Made by a program: the position numbers and the translations under genes
Shown here: piece after piece, positions 17,286 through 26,261 of the stretch
Layout: every line of letters starts with the position of its first letter
Numbering within the stretch: the stretch's first letter is position 1
NCBI GenBank assembly: GCA_050955045.1
Contig: JBPBQV010000011.1
Span: forward strand, 62,001 to 126,000
Direction: 5' to 3'
Source: Mucilaginibacter_A sp050955045
GTDB taxonomy: Bacteria > Bacteroidota > Bacteroidia > Sphingobacteriales > Sphingobacteriaceae
Length of the DNA stretch: 64,000 nucleotides
The notes under the pieces: model-generated
Database searches by the model: none
What the model was told of the DNA's origin: nothing
The model's input: only the letters and a program-made list of their open reading frames with translations

Positions 17286-18320
17286 TCAAATTGCTTTTAT
17301 TTTTAAGGATGACTCTCTGATAATTAATTTTGCCGGTAAAACAATATGGTTTTGAGCGTTTAAATGCTCATCATTTTCTACATTAAGTTTTTTCAACAAA
17401 ATTGAAATTAAATAATCAGATAATTCTTCCATAGGTTGGGCAACAGCGCTTATCGGTGGATTGAAGATTTTAAAAAATTCATGGTCATCAAAAGCGATAA
17501 CGCCAATATCTTCAGGGATTCTAAGTTTTAAATTTCTAAGCGTCTCAAATCCTTTCACAGCCAAATAATTGGTAGCAAATAAAACAGCGTCAATATTTTT
17601 GTTCTCTAAAAAGAACGCTGTAAACTGATCTTTAACATTTTTTGTATCCAACTTAAACGGAATTTTCAAGGTATATTTTGGGAGATTGAATTCATCCATG
17701 GCAAATTCATAGCCTCTCAAACGCTCATTCATTTGTGTCTGGTCAGAAGCCAGCGTGATAAAAGCAATGTTCTTAAAGTTTTGATCCTGAAAATGTTTGA
17801 TAGCCTCGTAAGTGCCTTTAAAATTATCAATAATTACATAATCTGTGCTTAATTTAGGAAAAAAACGATCGAAAAGCACAAACGGCAATTCTTCCTGAAG
17901 CAGCTGTTTAAGTTCTTTTTCAATTCCTTTTGGCGGCGTAATAATGTAACCATCCACATTCCGGCTTTTAAACAACTGGATTAATTCGCTTGTTTTTTCG
18001 AGGTTATCTTCTGTGCTGCAATAAATAATTTTATAACCTTTTTGGTAAGCTCTTTCTTCTATCAAACGAGCAACACTGGCAAAAAAAGAATCTGCAATAT
18101 CTTCCACAAACAAAGCAATCATCTTGGTTTTGCCGGTTCGTAAACTTTGAGCAAACTGGTTTGGATGATAGTTCCGCTCCTTCATAAAGTCGTTAACTTT
18201 AGCAATGAGCTTATCACTAATCCGCATTTCCTTCGCTTTACCGTTCAAAATAAAGGAAACCGTGGTGATAGAGATATTTAGTTCCTGCGCTATATCTTTA
18301 ATAGATAATTTTTTCTTCAT
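17286..18320 (-). CDS. LacI-family transcriptional regulator
   Basis: A 344-residue regulator. The N-terminal LacI helix-turn-helix is SIKDIAQELNISITTVSFIL, with the hinge NYHPNQFAQSLRTGKT. A periplasmic-binding-protein-like effector domain follows (IALFVEDIADSFFASVARLIE, DGYIITPPKG, IPEDIGVIAFDD). It probably senses a sugar released by the adjacent GH130/SusCD locus, whose genes are on the same strand immediately upstream. A hairpin (18416-18479) separates it from that operon, suggesting its own promoter. Confidence 0.92.
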   Translation of the reverse strand: MKKKLSIKDIAQELNISITTVSFILNGKAKEMRISDKLIAKVNDFMKERNYHPNQFAQSLRTGKTKMIALFVEDIADSFFASVARLIEERAYQKGYKIIYCSTEDNLEKTSELIQLFKSRNVDGYIITPPKGIEKELKQLLQEELPFVLFDRFFPKLSTDYVIIDNFKGTYEAIKHFQDQNFKNIAFITLASDQTQMNERLRGYEFAMDEFNLPKYTLKIPFKLDTKNVKDQFTAFFLENKNIDAVLFATNYLAVKGFETLRNLKLRIPEDIGVIAFDDHEFFKIFNPPISAVAQPMEELSDYLISILLKKLNVENDEHLNAQNHIVLPAKLIIRESSLKIKAI

Positions 18321-18415
18321 CTGTCGGGTTTAAATCCTGTTCTGTTGCTTTTAATAATGATACAAAAATTAAACATAAACGCGGACAGAATAGTGCGCTT
18401 TTAACATAATTATAA

Positions 18416-18479
18416 ATGCTTCTTTTATCAGCCTAAAATTGGATTATGATCAACAATTTTGGGCTGATAAAAAAAGCAT
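18416..18479. terminator. Inverted pair of dispersed motifs, terminator of the GH130 operon
   Basis: The 26-nt left arm (18416-18441) starts with the exact motif ATGCTTCTTTTATC and includes GCCTAAAATTG. The right arm (18454-18479) is its near-perfect complement ending in AAAAGCAT; the loop is 12 nt. It lies 34 bp after the GH130 stop codon on the minus strand. Confidence 0.78.
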
Positions 18480-18513
18480 CAGCAAAACAAAAGCTATCTG
18501 AATATAGCTGAAA

Positions 18514-19668
18514 CTAATTTATCGGATCTGGCGGTGCAGGATGCGCAGGATCATAAACAGCCACCGCAACACGCGAATCGGCGCAGCCATAATATAAAAA
18601 CCACTTTTTCTGAAAATAAACCATGCCTTCAATAAATACCGTTCCGTTTACGTATTGGCCGCTTTTTTCAAACGGTTCCATTGGGCGTAAAAACGGAACA
18701 TCTAACCGGTTTATAAATTTAGACGGATCATTTTTATCAAACAAAGCCTGACCTGCACAATAAGAATTTCCATTGAAACGTTTGTCGCCAGCATCACCGG
18801 TTTTGTTTTTTCCATTATAAAAAAGGATAATTCCTTTATCGGTTAACAAAGCTGGCGGCCCGCATTCTGTTAGTTCACTATCAAAAAATCCTTTTCTTGG
18901 AGAAAATAACTCTTTAAGTGTACCATCTTGATTTACAACTGGTTGCCAATCCACCAAATTGGAAGAAGTAGCTGCAAAAACGTGCAGTTCGCCCCAATAC
19001 ATCCAATATTTGCCGTTAATTTTAGTAACTACTTGCTTGTTGCCAACCACTTTTGTTAAAATTGAAGCTGATTTATGCGGAATATTGAGGAATTTACCCT
19101 GATAAGCATCTTCAAAAATTGGCCCGTGTTTAGTCCATTTTTTTAAATCTTTTGATGTTGCTACACCTAACCTCGGCACATCGCGGTTCCATTGCGTGTA
19201 AAAAACCACGTAAGTTCCGTCTGGCGTAACGGCAACCCGCGGATCTTCGCAGCCGCCCGGCCATTCGTATTTTTTCTGATCATCGTTTGCAGGATAAAAA
19301 ACCGGCGTTTTGCTTCTCACAAAATGAAAACCATCATTACTTGCCGCATAACCCAAGCGTGAAGTACGAAAACCGATGCCCACGCCGGATTTATCTTCGG
19401 CACGGTACAACACCACAATTTTTCCGTTGATGATAGTTGCTGCGGGATTGAAAGTATCGTTGGATTCCCAGCCTACATATTTATTTAAAACGGGATCTAA
19501 AAATTTAGTGGTACTATCCGGAGAAATAACCGGATTAATATTTGTTGGCCGTTTAAATCCGCCAAAAGCCCAACCCGGCAAAACGTTTGTATTTTGATTT
19601 TGTGCGAAAACGCCCATTGGGAGAAATAGCAGCAAAAATATTCGGACTACAGCAGTCGTGTTTTTCAT
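18514..19668 (-). CDS. Exported glycoside hydrolase family 130-like enzyme
   Basis: A 384-residue protein with a signal peptide (ending VFAQNQN). It has the five-bladed propeller layout of GH130: WESNDTFNPAATIINGKIVV near the start of the fold, a conserved GGCEDPRVAVTPDGTYVV, then LGVATSKDLKKWTKHGP, ECGPPALL and an EGMVYFQKKWFLYYG C-terminal blade. GH130 members are beta-mannoside phosphorylases or beta-1,2-mannosidases. A secreted form is more likely a hydrolase, since phosphorolysis needs cytosolic phosphate (inference). It sits downstream of a SusC/SusD/LamG gene set, pointing to a mannose-containing glycan. Confidence 0.85.
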   Translation of the reverse strand: MKNTTAVVRIFLLLFLPMGVFAQNQNTNVLPGWAFGGFKRPTNINPVISPDSTTKFLDPVLNKYVGWESNDTFNPAATIINGKIVVLYRAEDKSGVGIGFRTSRLGYAASNDGFHFVRSKTPVFYPANDDQKKYEWPGGCEDPRVAVTPDGTYVVFYTQWNRDVPRLGVATSKDLKKWTKHGPIFEDAYQGKFLNIPHKSASILTKVVGNKQVVTKINGKYWMYWGELHVFAATSSNLVDWQPVVNQDGTLKELFSPRKGFFDSELTECGPPALLTDKGIILFYNGKNKTGDAGDKRFNGNSYCAGQALFDKNDPSKFINRLDVPFLRPMEPFEKSGQYVNGTVFIEGMVYFQKKWFLYYGCADSRVAVAVYDPAHPAPPDPIN

Positions 19669-19702
19669 TCAATTTGTTTTAGGTGATGATCCGTTTAATA
19701 AG

Positions 19703-19756
19703 ATGCTTCTTTTATCGATATAAATTTTGCTTCTCAGTTGGAATGCTTCTTTTAAA
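19703..19756 (+). repeat. Two direct copies of the dispersed motif
   Basis: Exact ATGCTTCTTTTATC at 19703-19716 and ATGCTTCTTTTAAA at 19743-19756 lie 40 bp apart in the same orientation. They fill most of the 97-bp gap between the LamG and GH130 genes. Confidence 0.7.
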
Positions 19757-19765
19757 GAATAAATT

Positions 19766-20782
19766 TTAAGGTTGTTCGGTTGTGTAAATTGATAAAACTT
19801 CGGCATCGGTTAAAGCACGGTTATAAAAACGGATATCATCCATCGCACCTCTAAAATAAGAAGTACCAATCTGGCTTTTTGGCAAACTTTGGCCAATAAC
19901 CAAATTTACCGGCGAAGGAATAGTTACCGGCGTACCGGTTACAGCAGCGGTTTTTACCAATTTATCATTGATGTAAAACTTCATGGTGCCATTGGTGTAA
20001 GACACGGAAACGTAAGTCCAAACATCTGCCGGTACAACGCCGGGATTACTGTCCACATCGTGATAACCATTATCTCCTTTAAATGTTAAGAACAGGAAGT
20101 TAGCACCTTGCAACTGAAATTTAAAGCCGTTGTAGGTATTTAATGAAAACATGTAATTATCAGAATTGGTTTCGCTGCGTTTAATCCACATGGTAATGGT
20201 AAACTCTTTCGGGTTCAAATCTGCCGTGTACGGCACTTCGATGTTAGCTCCCCGTTGAAAGTTATATGCAGCGTTTGCCACGCTAAAACGATCAGCAACT
20301 AACAGCGGAAGTGTGTTGCCATCTACCGGAGACGAACCGCCGCTGATATAACCCGTCATTAAAGTTCCGTTATGGTTGTGGCCGGAAACATCATTTGCGT
20401 TGCCGGTAAATTTCCATTGGGCAATTAAATTATCAGCAGATACATCCTGAATTAATCTCGATTGAAAAGCAATTATGGCACGGCGCAAGTTGGCTGTTGC
20501 GTTATCTACTTCCTGCTGGCTGTATTGACTGGCGCCTTTTACAGCGGTAGCCAGATCAATGGCCGTTTTTAAATCTGTACGGGAACCGACAGAATAATTT
20601 CCGGCCCGTTTACCTTCTACAGAGTTTGTATAAAATACAGATGCCGAATCAATTACGGTTGAAATTTTCGCTTGATCAGCATTATAAACTGCTTGATCAG
20701 TACTCTTTTTACAGGCATAAAAACTGCATACAAGCACAATTAGTGCGATAGAAAAACCTAAATATTTATTATAAATTTTCAT
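19766..20782 (-). CDS. LamG-domain surface lipoprotein
   Basis: A 338-residue lipoprotein: the signal peptide ends in a lipobox at CSFYACKKS (acylated Cys about residue 24). Residues about 35-115 form a helical FIVAR-like segment (VGSRTDLKTAIDLA, QEVDNATANLRRAI). Residues about 125-335 form a concanavalin/LamG jelly-roll (LIAQWKFTGNANDVSGH, FTITMWIKRS, WTYVSVSYTNGTMKFYIND, MDDIRFYNRALTDAEV). Such proteins bind glycans at the cell surface, and its place between susD and GH130 suggests a surface glycan-binding role in this locus. Confidence 0.85.
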   Translation of the reverse strand: MKIYNKYLGFSIALIVLVCSFYACKKSTDQAVYNADQAKISTVIDSASVFYTNSVEGKRAGNYSVGSRTDLKTAIDLATAVKGASQYSQQEVDNATANLRRAIIAFQSRLIQDVSADNLIAQWKFTGNANDVSGHNHNGTLMTGYISGGSSPVDGNTLPLLVADRFSVANAAYNFQRGANIEVPYTADLNPKEFTITMWIKRSETNSDNYMFSLNTYNGFKFQLQGANFLFLTFKGDNGYHDVDSNPGVVPADVWTYVSVSYTNGTMKFYINDKLVKTAAVTGTPVTIPSPVNLVIGQSLPKSQIGTSYFRGAMDDIRFYNRALTDAEVLSIYTTEQP

Positions 20783-20795
20783 AGCTTTTATTTTA

Positions 20796-22301
20796 TTATT
20801 TGCCTAATAACTTGTTTGTAGAACGTTCGCTTTGCGGGATAGGAAAATACTTGTTGTTGTTGAAGTTAAAGTTTGGCGTATCCTTTAAGGCATTTGTAGC
20901 ATAAGCGCTGCCGTAGCGAATGACATCATAAAAACGACCAAATTCTAACGCCAGTTCTGATCTTCTTTCCCGGCGAATAATATCACGTAATTGTGTTTGG
21001 CTGGTAGTTGTTATATCTGGCAGTAAACCTGTCGGAACTGTACTAGAACCTGTTAAAGTATTATCGTATAGATAGCTTTCGCGCGCGCGTTTACGTATTT
21101 TATTTAACGGGATTAAGGCAGCAGCACTATTTCCGGCTTCATTTAAAGCTTCGGCTTCAATCAGTAAAACATCAGCAAAACGGATGGCTTCTACGTTTAA
21201 ATTACCATCTCCTTTAGTCGCTGTAGGAATTTCTATAATAGGTTGTATCTGTTTTTTGGTAAGATAGCCTGTTGCTGTCCAGCTGGCATCAAACGGAGTA
21301 CCGAGATAAGAATGGCCAGAACGTGCTACGGTATAATCTAATCGTGGATCATCCACGCCAGCAGCAGATTTTTCATAGTTGTCAACCAAGCTTTGTGTAG
21401 GCTGAAAAAAGCCGTAGCCATTCAATGTTCCGCGTGGTGCAAACGCTTGATTTAAGCCGTTACCTTGCTTTGGGCTTAATCCTCCAGTGTGCAAAATAGA
21501 AAAAATAGCTTCCGTATTATTTTTAGTAGAAGCAGTAAAATTATCGGTGAATTTATTGGTTAAAGAATATACACCTAAAGCTTCCACCTGCTGCGAAGTT
21601 GAAGCTGCCAAAGCAAATTTTTGTTCAAACAAATATGTTTTTGCTAACAAGGACAATGCAGCACCTTTAGTTGCACGACCCAAATTGGCACCAGTCCATG
21701 TTGTTGGTAATACTGCGGCAGCTTCGGTACAATCTTTTTCTATCTGCGCATAGATTTGTGTTTGAGCAACTGCCGGTGCACCTAAATTATCAGCGGTGGC
21801 AACTTGTATACGCAACGGAATATCACCATAACTGTTAGTCAACACAAAATAGTAATAAGCCCTTAAAAATTTTGCCTGCCCGATGATGGTTGCTTTGTCG
21901 GCATCTGTAATTGCTGTATTGGCACTGCTTAAACCTTCAATTACAAAATTAGCTTTAGATACACCATCATAATATCTTCCCCATACAGATTCGACAGCCG
22001 AATTAGTAGTTAAAATATTAAAGTTGTTAATTTGATCAATATCTGCCTGATCACCCGCTAAACCACCTTTTACAGCGTCATCCGAAGCAACATCTCCCAA
22101 TACCCATAATTCATTTGCAAATGCGTCTATGTAATTAAGTGGTACATAAGCCGCATTAATGGCTGCATTCGCGTTGGCTACAGAAGTGAAATATCTGTCT
22201 GCCTGATAAGTGCCCAGCAATGGCTGGTCTAATGCTTTTTTGCAGCCGGTAGCTAAGATCAAGCCGTATGCAAGGGTTATATAAATATATTTCTTAATCA
22301 T
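20796..22301 (-). CDS. SusD/RagB-family nutrient-binding lipoprotein
   Basis: A 501-residue outer-membrane lipoprotein with a lipobox at LILATGCKKA. SusD features include the early helical region (RYFTSVANANAAINAAY), TPR-like helices (KAKFLRAYYYFVLTNSYGDIP-type segment), and the C-terminal RKRARESY...RDIIRRERRSELALEFGRFYDVIRYG block. It captures ligand over the SusC channel encoded 19 bp upstream. Second gene of the susC-susD-lamG-GH130 operon. Confidence 0.95.
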   Translation of the reverse strand: MIKKYIYITLAYGLILATGCKKALDQPLLGTYQADRYFTSVANANAAINAAYVPLNYIDAFANELWVLGDVASDDAVKGGLAGDQADIDQINNFNILTTNSAVESVWGRYYDGVSKANFVIEGLSSANTAITDADKATIIGQAKFLRAYYYFVLTNSYGDIPLRIQVATADNLGAPAVAQTQIYAQIEKDCTEAAAVLPTTWTGANLGRATKGAALSLLAKTYLFEQKFALAASTSQQVEALGVYSLTNKFTDNFTASTKNNTEAIFSILHTGGLSPKQGNGLNQAFAPRGTLNGYGFFQPTQSLVDNYEKSAAGVDDPRLDYTVARSGHSYLGTPFDASWTATGYLTKKQIQPIIEIPTATKGDGNLNVEAIRFADVLLIEAEALNEAGNSAAALIPLNKIRKRARESYLYDNTLTGSSTVPTGLLPDITTTSQTQLRDIIRRERRSELALEFGRFYDVIRYGSAYATNALKDTPNFNFNNNKYFPIPQSERSTNKLLGK

Positions 22302-22320
22302 TTTTATAAGTTTTTGAAGA

Positions 22321-25300
22321 TTAAAAATTTGCGTTTACACCTATGGTAAACGTACGTGCCGATGGATAGGTTCCCCAATCTATACCTACTGCTCTTACAC
22401 CATCACCGGCAGAGTTGCTGTTGGTATAAATTTCAGGATCGATACCTGTGTATTTGGTAACTGTAAACACGTTTTGTGCACTTGCAAAAAATCGAACTGA
22501 TGACAATTTAAGTGCTTTTAAAGCCTGATTACCAATTGTATAACCTAATTGTATATTTTTTAAACGCAGATAGGAACCGTTTTCCAAAAAGCGGGTTGAT
22601 GGCTGTTTGTTATTGTTCGCACCCGTCCAGGATAGACGCGGAAATTCATTTGTACTTCCCTCGCCATTCCAGCTTTGAGTTGCAATACGCTCGGTAACGT
22701 TAAATGCTCGATAAAAACCTTCTATATCTGTATTGATCTGGTTGTAGAGTTTATTACCCTGAACGCCTTGGAAGAAAAGGCTCATATCGAAACCAGCATA
22801 AGAAAAATTAGTAGTTAAACCGTAAGTAAATTTGGGGATAGGACTACCTACATAACTACGATCGTTATTATCAATTATGCCATCCGGAACCCCGTTTGGC
22901 CCGCTGATATCTTTAAACATTACATCACCCGGTTTAATTCCAGGCCCTTGATAAGCATGTGTAAAAACCTGCTGCGCATTTTGGAAAATACCTTCCTGCT
23001 GTAATAAATAAAATGAGCCTACCGGATGACCAACTGCTGTTTGTGTGGCATAATAATTATTATCTACACGGCCACCTACCAACGGTGCGCCATCCGCTAA
23101 AGAGGTTACTTCATTTTTTACGGTAGCAAAGTTTCCGATCAATTCATATTTAAACTTTTTATTGATCGTGTTACGATAGTTTACTTCCAGTTCAAAACCT
23201 TGGTTACGCATTTTTCCGGCATTAACATATCCACTTGCTACAGCACCAACACTTGATGGCGGCCGCGGTTGCAGCAACATCCCCGAAGTATTTTTAATAT
23301 AGTAATCTGTAGAAACAGATAATGCACCATCAAACAAACCAATATCTAAACCTACATCTGTTTGCGTACTGGTTTCCCACCGTACACTTGGGTTACCTAA
23401 ATAAGTAACAGAATTACCCTGGTTACTTACACCACCAAAAGGATAAAAACCGGTACTACTAACCTGTGTTAAGTAGCTTTGATTTCCGATTTCCTGGTTT
23501 CCTAACTGGCCGATACCTGCTCTTAATTTTAATAAAGAAATGGGCTTAATATTTTTCAGAAACTCTTCCTGATCTATTCTCCAACCCAAAGATCCACCAT
23601 AAAAATTACCGTATTGATTGCTCGGATCTAACCGGGACGAACCATCCCGACGGAAATTCACCGTAGCCAAATATTTATTGTCAAACGCATAATTTACCCG
23701 GCCAAACAGCGAAAATAATGCCCAGTTACTTTCCCCGCTACCATTTTGTGCTGAAGCAATTGCACCGTTATTTAAATATTGAAGTACCGGACTTTGATCT
23801 GCAAATGTATTTCGGGAAGCACCTAAGGATTGTGTGTTACTTTTGATGAGTTCTGAACCAGCTAAAAAATTAAATACATGTTTATCAGCAATAGTAAGGT
23901 TATAAGTTGCTGTGTTTGTCCAGTTAAAATCGAACTGCTTGTTGTTTGATTGCGCTAAACTATTAGGTGAATTTAAAAAGCGATCAATTCCCCAGGTTGC
24001 AAAAAACTGTTTGTAATCAGAAATTATAAAATTGGTTCCAAAATCACTTCTGATTTTTAGGTTTTTGATTGGGTTAATTTCTAAAAATACATTCCCCAGC
24101 AAAGAATAATTGTTGAAGTTCCGGTCATAATTATCTGCAAAACCAACAGGATTTAATCCATCACCAAAAAATTCCGGATTAGTTGGAATATCTACATATT
24201 GGCCGTTCTGATTAAAAACTGGTGTTGCCGGTGTTCTGAATAAAGCATAACGTGTTACACTTGCGCCAGGATTTCCTGCACCAAAACCATCACCGGAAGT
24301 ACCAACCTGGCGGTTTTTTGCATAACTCAAGTTTAAATTTGTGCCTGCTGTGAATATTTTTGAAAGCGTACTGGTAATAGCTGTACGGAAATTTAAGCGA
24401 TCAAAAGAAGAGTTTTTAATCAATCCATCCTGACCGAAATAATTAGCAGATACAATATAAGTCGTGTTATCACTTCCGCCGCTAATTGAAATCTGGGCAT
24501 TGTTGATAGGTGCTGGTTTTAGCACTTCTTTTTGCCAGTTGACATCTGCCAAACCAGAGTTTATAATACTTGTCGGAATTTGAGCACGGCCATCATTAGC
24601 CGCAGCAGTATTATAAGCATTGATATACTGGGCAGTATTGGCCATTTTTATTAAATGCTGTGAAGTTTGCACACCTGTATAAGCATTCACATTCACTCTT
24701 GGCGGACCATTTTTACCTCTTTTTGTGGTTACAATTACCACACCATTAGCAGCTCTGGCACCATAAATTGCTGCGGACGATGCATCTTTTAGCACACTAA
24801 TACTTTCAATATCATTTGGTGCTATCTGGTTGATTCCATTTGGCGTAGGCACACCATCAATTACATAAAGCGGATTGTTGTTATTGATCGTTCCTATACC
24901 TCTAATGCGCACGTTAATGCCATCGCCCGGCGCGCCGGTAGATTGTGTAACGGCCACACCTGCAGCTTTTCCCTGCAAAATCTGGTCTGCACCACCAACA
25001 GGTAAATTTGCAATATCACTACTTTTAATGCTGGATACCGCGCCGGTTAAATCTGCTTTGCGCTGCGTAGCATAACCCACAACCAATACTTCGTTTAAGG
25101 CACTATTTGTTGCAGTCAGTTTAATCAGCATTGGTGCAACAGTCACCGGCACTGTAACAGTTGTATAACCAATACTTTTAACTTCTAGCAAAGCTCCTTC
25201 TGCCGCCCGGATAGCAAAATTTCCATCTACATCTGTTGCCGTACCAGTTGTTGTGTTTTGTATTTGTACTGTCGCGCCGATCAGTGTTTCATTGGTTTTA

Positions 25301-25422
25301 CTATCAACCACTTTTCCGGTAACCGTTCTGGTTTGTGCGTTGGTGTTTATACTATAAAATAAAATTAACAAAAAGCAAATTGCTAATGCTTTCCATTTTG
25401 CTTGTATTGTAAAATTTCTCAT
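22321..25422 (-). CDS. SusC/RagA-family TonB-dependent transporter
   Basis: A 1033-residue outer-membrane receptor with an N-terminal signal peptide (ending NTNAQ). A carboxypeptidase-regulatory-like domain follows (TVTGKVVDSKTNETLIGATV), then a TonB-box-like segment (NEVLVVGYATQRKADLTGAV), a plug with the SusC signature DASSAAIYGARAANGVVIVTTK, and a large beta-barrel ending in an aromatic residue (VNANF). It imports oligosaccharides with energy from TonB. It heads the minus-strand glycan operon. No copy of the dispersed motif was seen inside this gene. Confidence 0.96.
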   Translation of the reverse strand: MRNFTIQAKWKALAICFLLILFYSINTNAQTRTVTGKVVDSKTNETLIGATVQIQNTTTGTATDVDGNFAIRAAEGALLEVKSIGYTTVTVPVTVAPMLIKLTATNSALNEVLVVGYATQRKADLTGAVSSIKSSDIANLPVGGADQILQGKAAGVAVTQSTGAPGDGINVRIRGIGTINNNNPLYVIDGVPTPNGINQIAPNDIESISVLKDASSAAIYGARAANGVVIVTTKRGKNGPPRVNVNAYTGVQTSQHLIKMANTAQYINAYNTAAANDGRAQIPTSIINSGLADVNWQKEVLKPAPINNAQISISGGSDNTTYIVSANYFGQDGLIKNSSFDRLNFRTAITSTLSKIFTAGTNLNLSYAKNRQVGTSGDGFGAGNPGASVTRYALFRTPATPVFNQNGQYVDIPTNPEFFGDGLNPVGFADNYDRNFNNYSLLGNVFLEINPIKNLKIRSDFGTNFIISDYKQFFATWGIDRFLNSPNSLAQSNNKQFDFNWTNTATYNLTIADKHVFNFLAGSELIKSNTQSLGASRNTFADQSPVLQYLNNGAIASAQNGSGESNWALFSLFGRVNYAFDNKYLATVNFRRDGSSRLDPSNQYGNFYGGSLGWRIDQEEFLKNIKPISLLKLRAGIGQLGNQEIGNQSYLTQVSSTGFYPFGGVSNQGNSVTYLGNPSVRWETSTQTDVGLDIGLFDGALSVSTDYYIKNTSGMLLQPRPPSSVGAVASGYVNAGKMRNQGFELEVNYRNTINKKFKYELIGNFATVKNEVTSLADGAPLVGGRVDNNYYATQTAVGHPVGSFYLLQQEGIFQNAQQVFTHAYQGPGIKPGDVMFKDISGPNGVPDGIIDNNDRSYVGSPIPKFTYGLTTNFSYAGFDMSLFFQGVQGNKLYNQINTDIEGFYRAFNVTERIATQSWNGEGSTNEFPRLSWTGANNNKQPSTRFLENGSYLRLKNIQLGYTIGNQALKALKLSSVRFFASAQNVFTVTKYTGIDPEIYTNSNSAGDGVRAVGIDWGTYPSARTFTIGVNANF

Positions 25423-26091
25423 ATGGCTTAAGCTTTATTATAAGGATTATTAAAAGTGTATAACGGGTAAAACAGAAGAATTACGCTTTCCTTATATCTG
25501 CTTAGTTACTGTTAATGAGTTGATTAAAGCAATTTAAATGATTACTGTAAAAACAGTTTTTTTTGAAACGCAGGTTTCCGCTGGTAAGATGAGTTAAGCA
25601 AATCATGGTTTATATTTTAATTGGTAATTCAAACCTATAAAAACTAAATTGTTTTAGCAAATAAAATATATTCTTTTAAAAGATTTAAGAATGGGCGGAA
25701 TTTGTTTAGATGATAGAAGAAGAAAATGAAAATAGATTTTAGAAGAAGCAGCTACCAAAAATTTATTTTACCAGGACAATAAATGACAGGACTGATTTAA
25801 TAAAACAGAAGAGGCTTTTATCCGAAACTTCCTTTCAATATAATTCTAAGTGGTTTTAGAATTGCTATCAAAATAATTGTGCGTTGGCTAATGATTTTTT
25901 GCTGGTAAAAACAGTATCTTCCTAATAAAATGATCAGCTACAAAGGTTAAAACAAGTTACGCATTGTTTTTTAAGATTAAATTTTAGCTCAACAAGGCTG
26001 CTTATTTCTTAATTCTTTAGAAATAGAGTTAAAGTTGATATCTCATTTGCTTGTTTAAAATCAGAAGTGGAAAATATAGGTTGCCGATTAT
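25423..26091. other. Gene-free AT-rich spacer upstream of the first susC
   Basis: No credible coding sequence was seen on either strand. It must hold the promoter of the glycan operon (minus strand). One second-form relative of the dispersed motif is present (GGTAAAAACAGTAT, 25904-25917). Confidence 0.6.
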
Positions 26092-26244
26092 ACAGACGAG
26101 TATTATTAAAAACTCTTATTCAAAAAATCTGCTCATGTAATTAAGCATATCTGCTGCTATGGTGTAAGTAAAGTTTTGTATAATAACAAAAAACCCGAAG
26201 AAGAGGTTAAGAATCTCCGGGTTGAAGTTGTAATGGAAAGGTAA
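26092..26244 (+). pseudogene. Decayed C-terminus of an OmpA-family protein (remnant 1)
   Basis: The last 20 codons (26185-26244) read NKKPEEEVKNLRVEVVMER and stop, matching the NxxVEVVL ending of OmpA-like peptidoglycan-binding domains and closely matching the end of the remnant at 31441-31629. Upstream, homology continues at DNA level (the bases around CTGCTATGGTGTAAG align with CTGCTTTGGTTTAGG of remnant 2) but the frame is broken by stops. No start or export signal remains. It ends 17 bp from the stop codon of the convergent susD gene. Confidence 0.6.
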
Positions 26245-26261
26245 TAACTAACAGAATTCAG

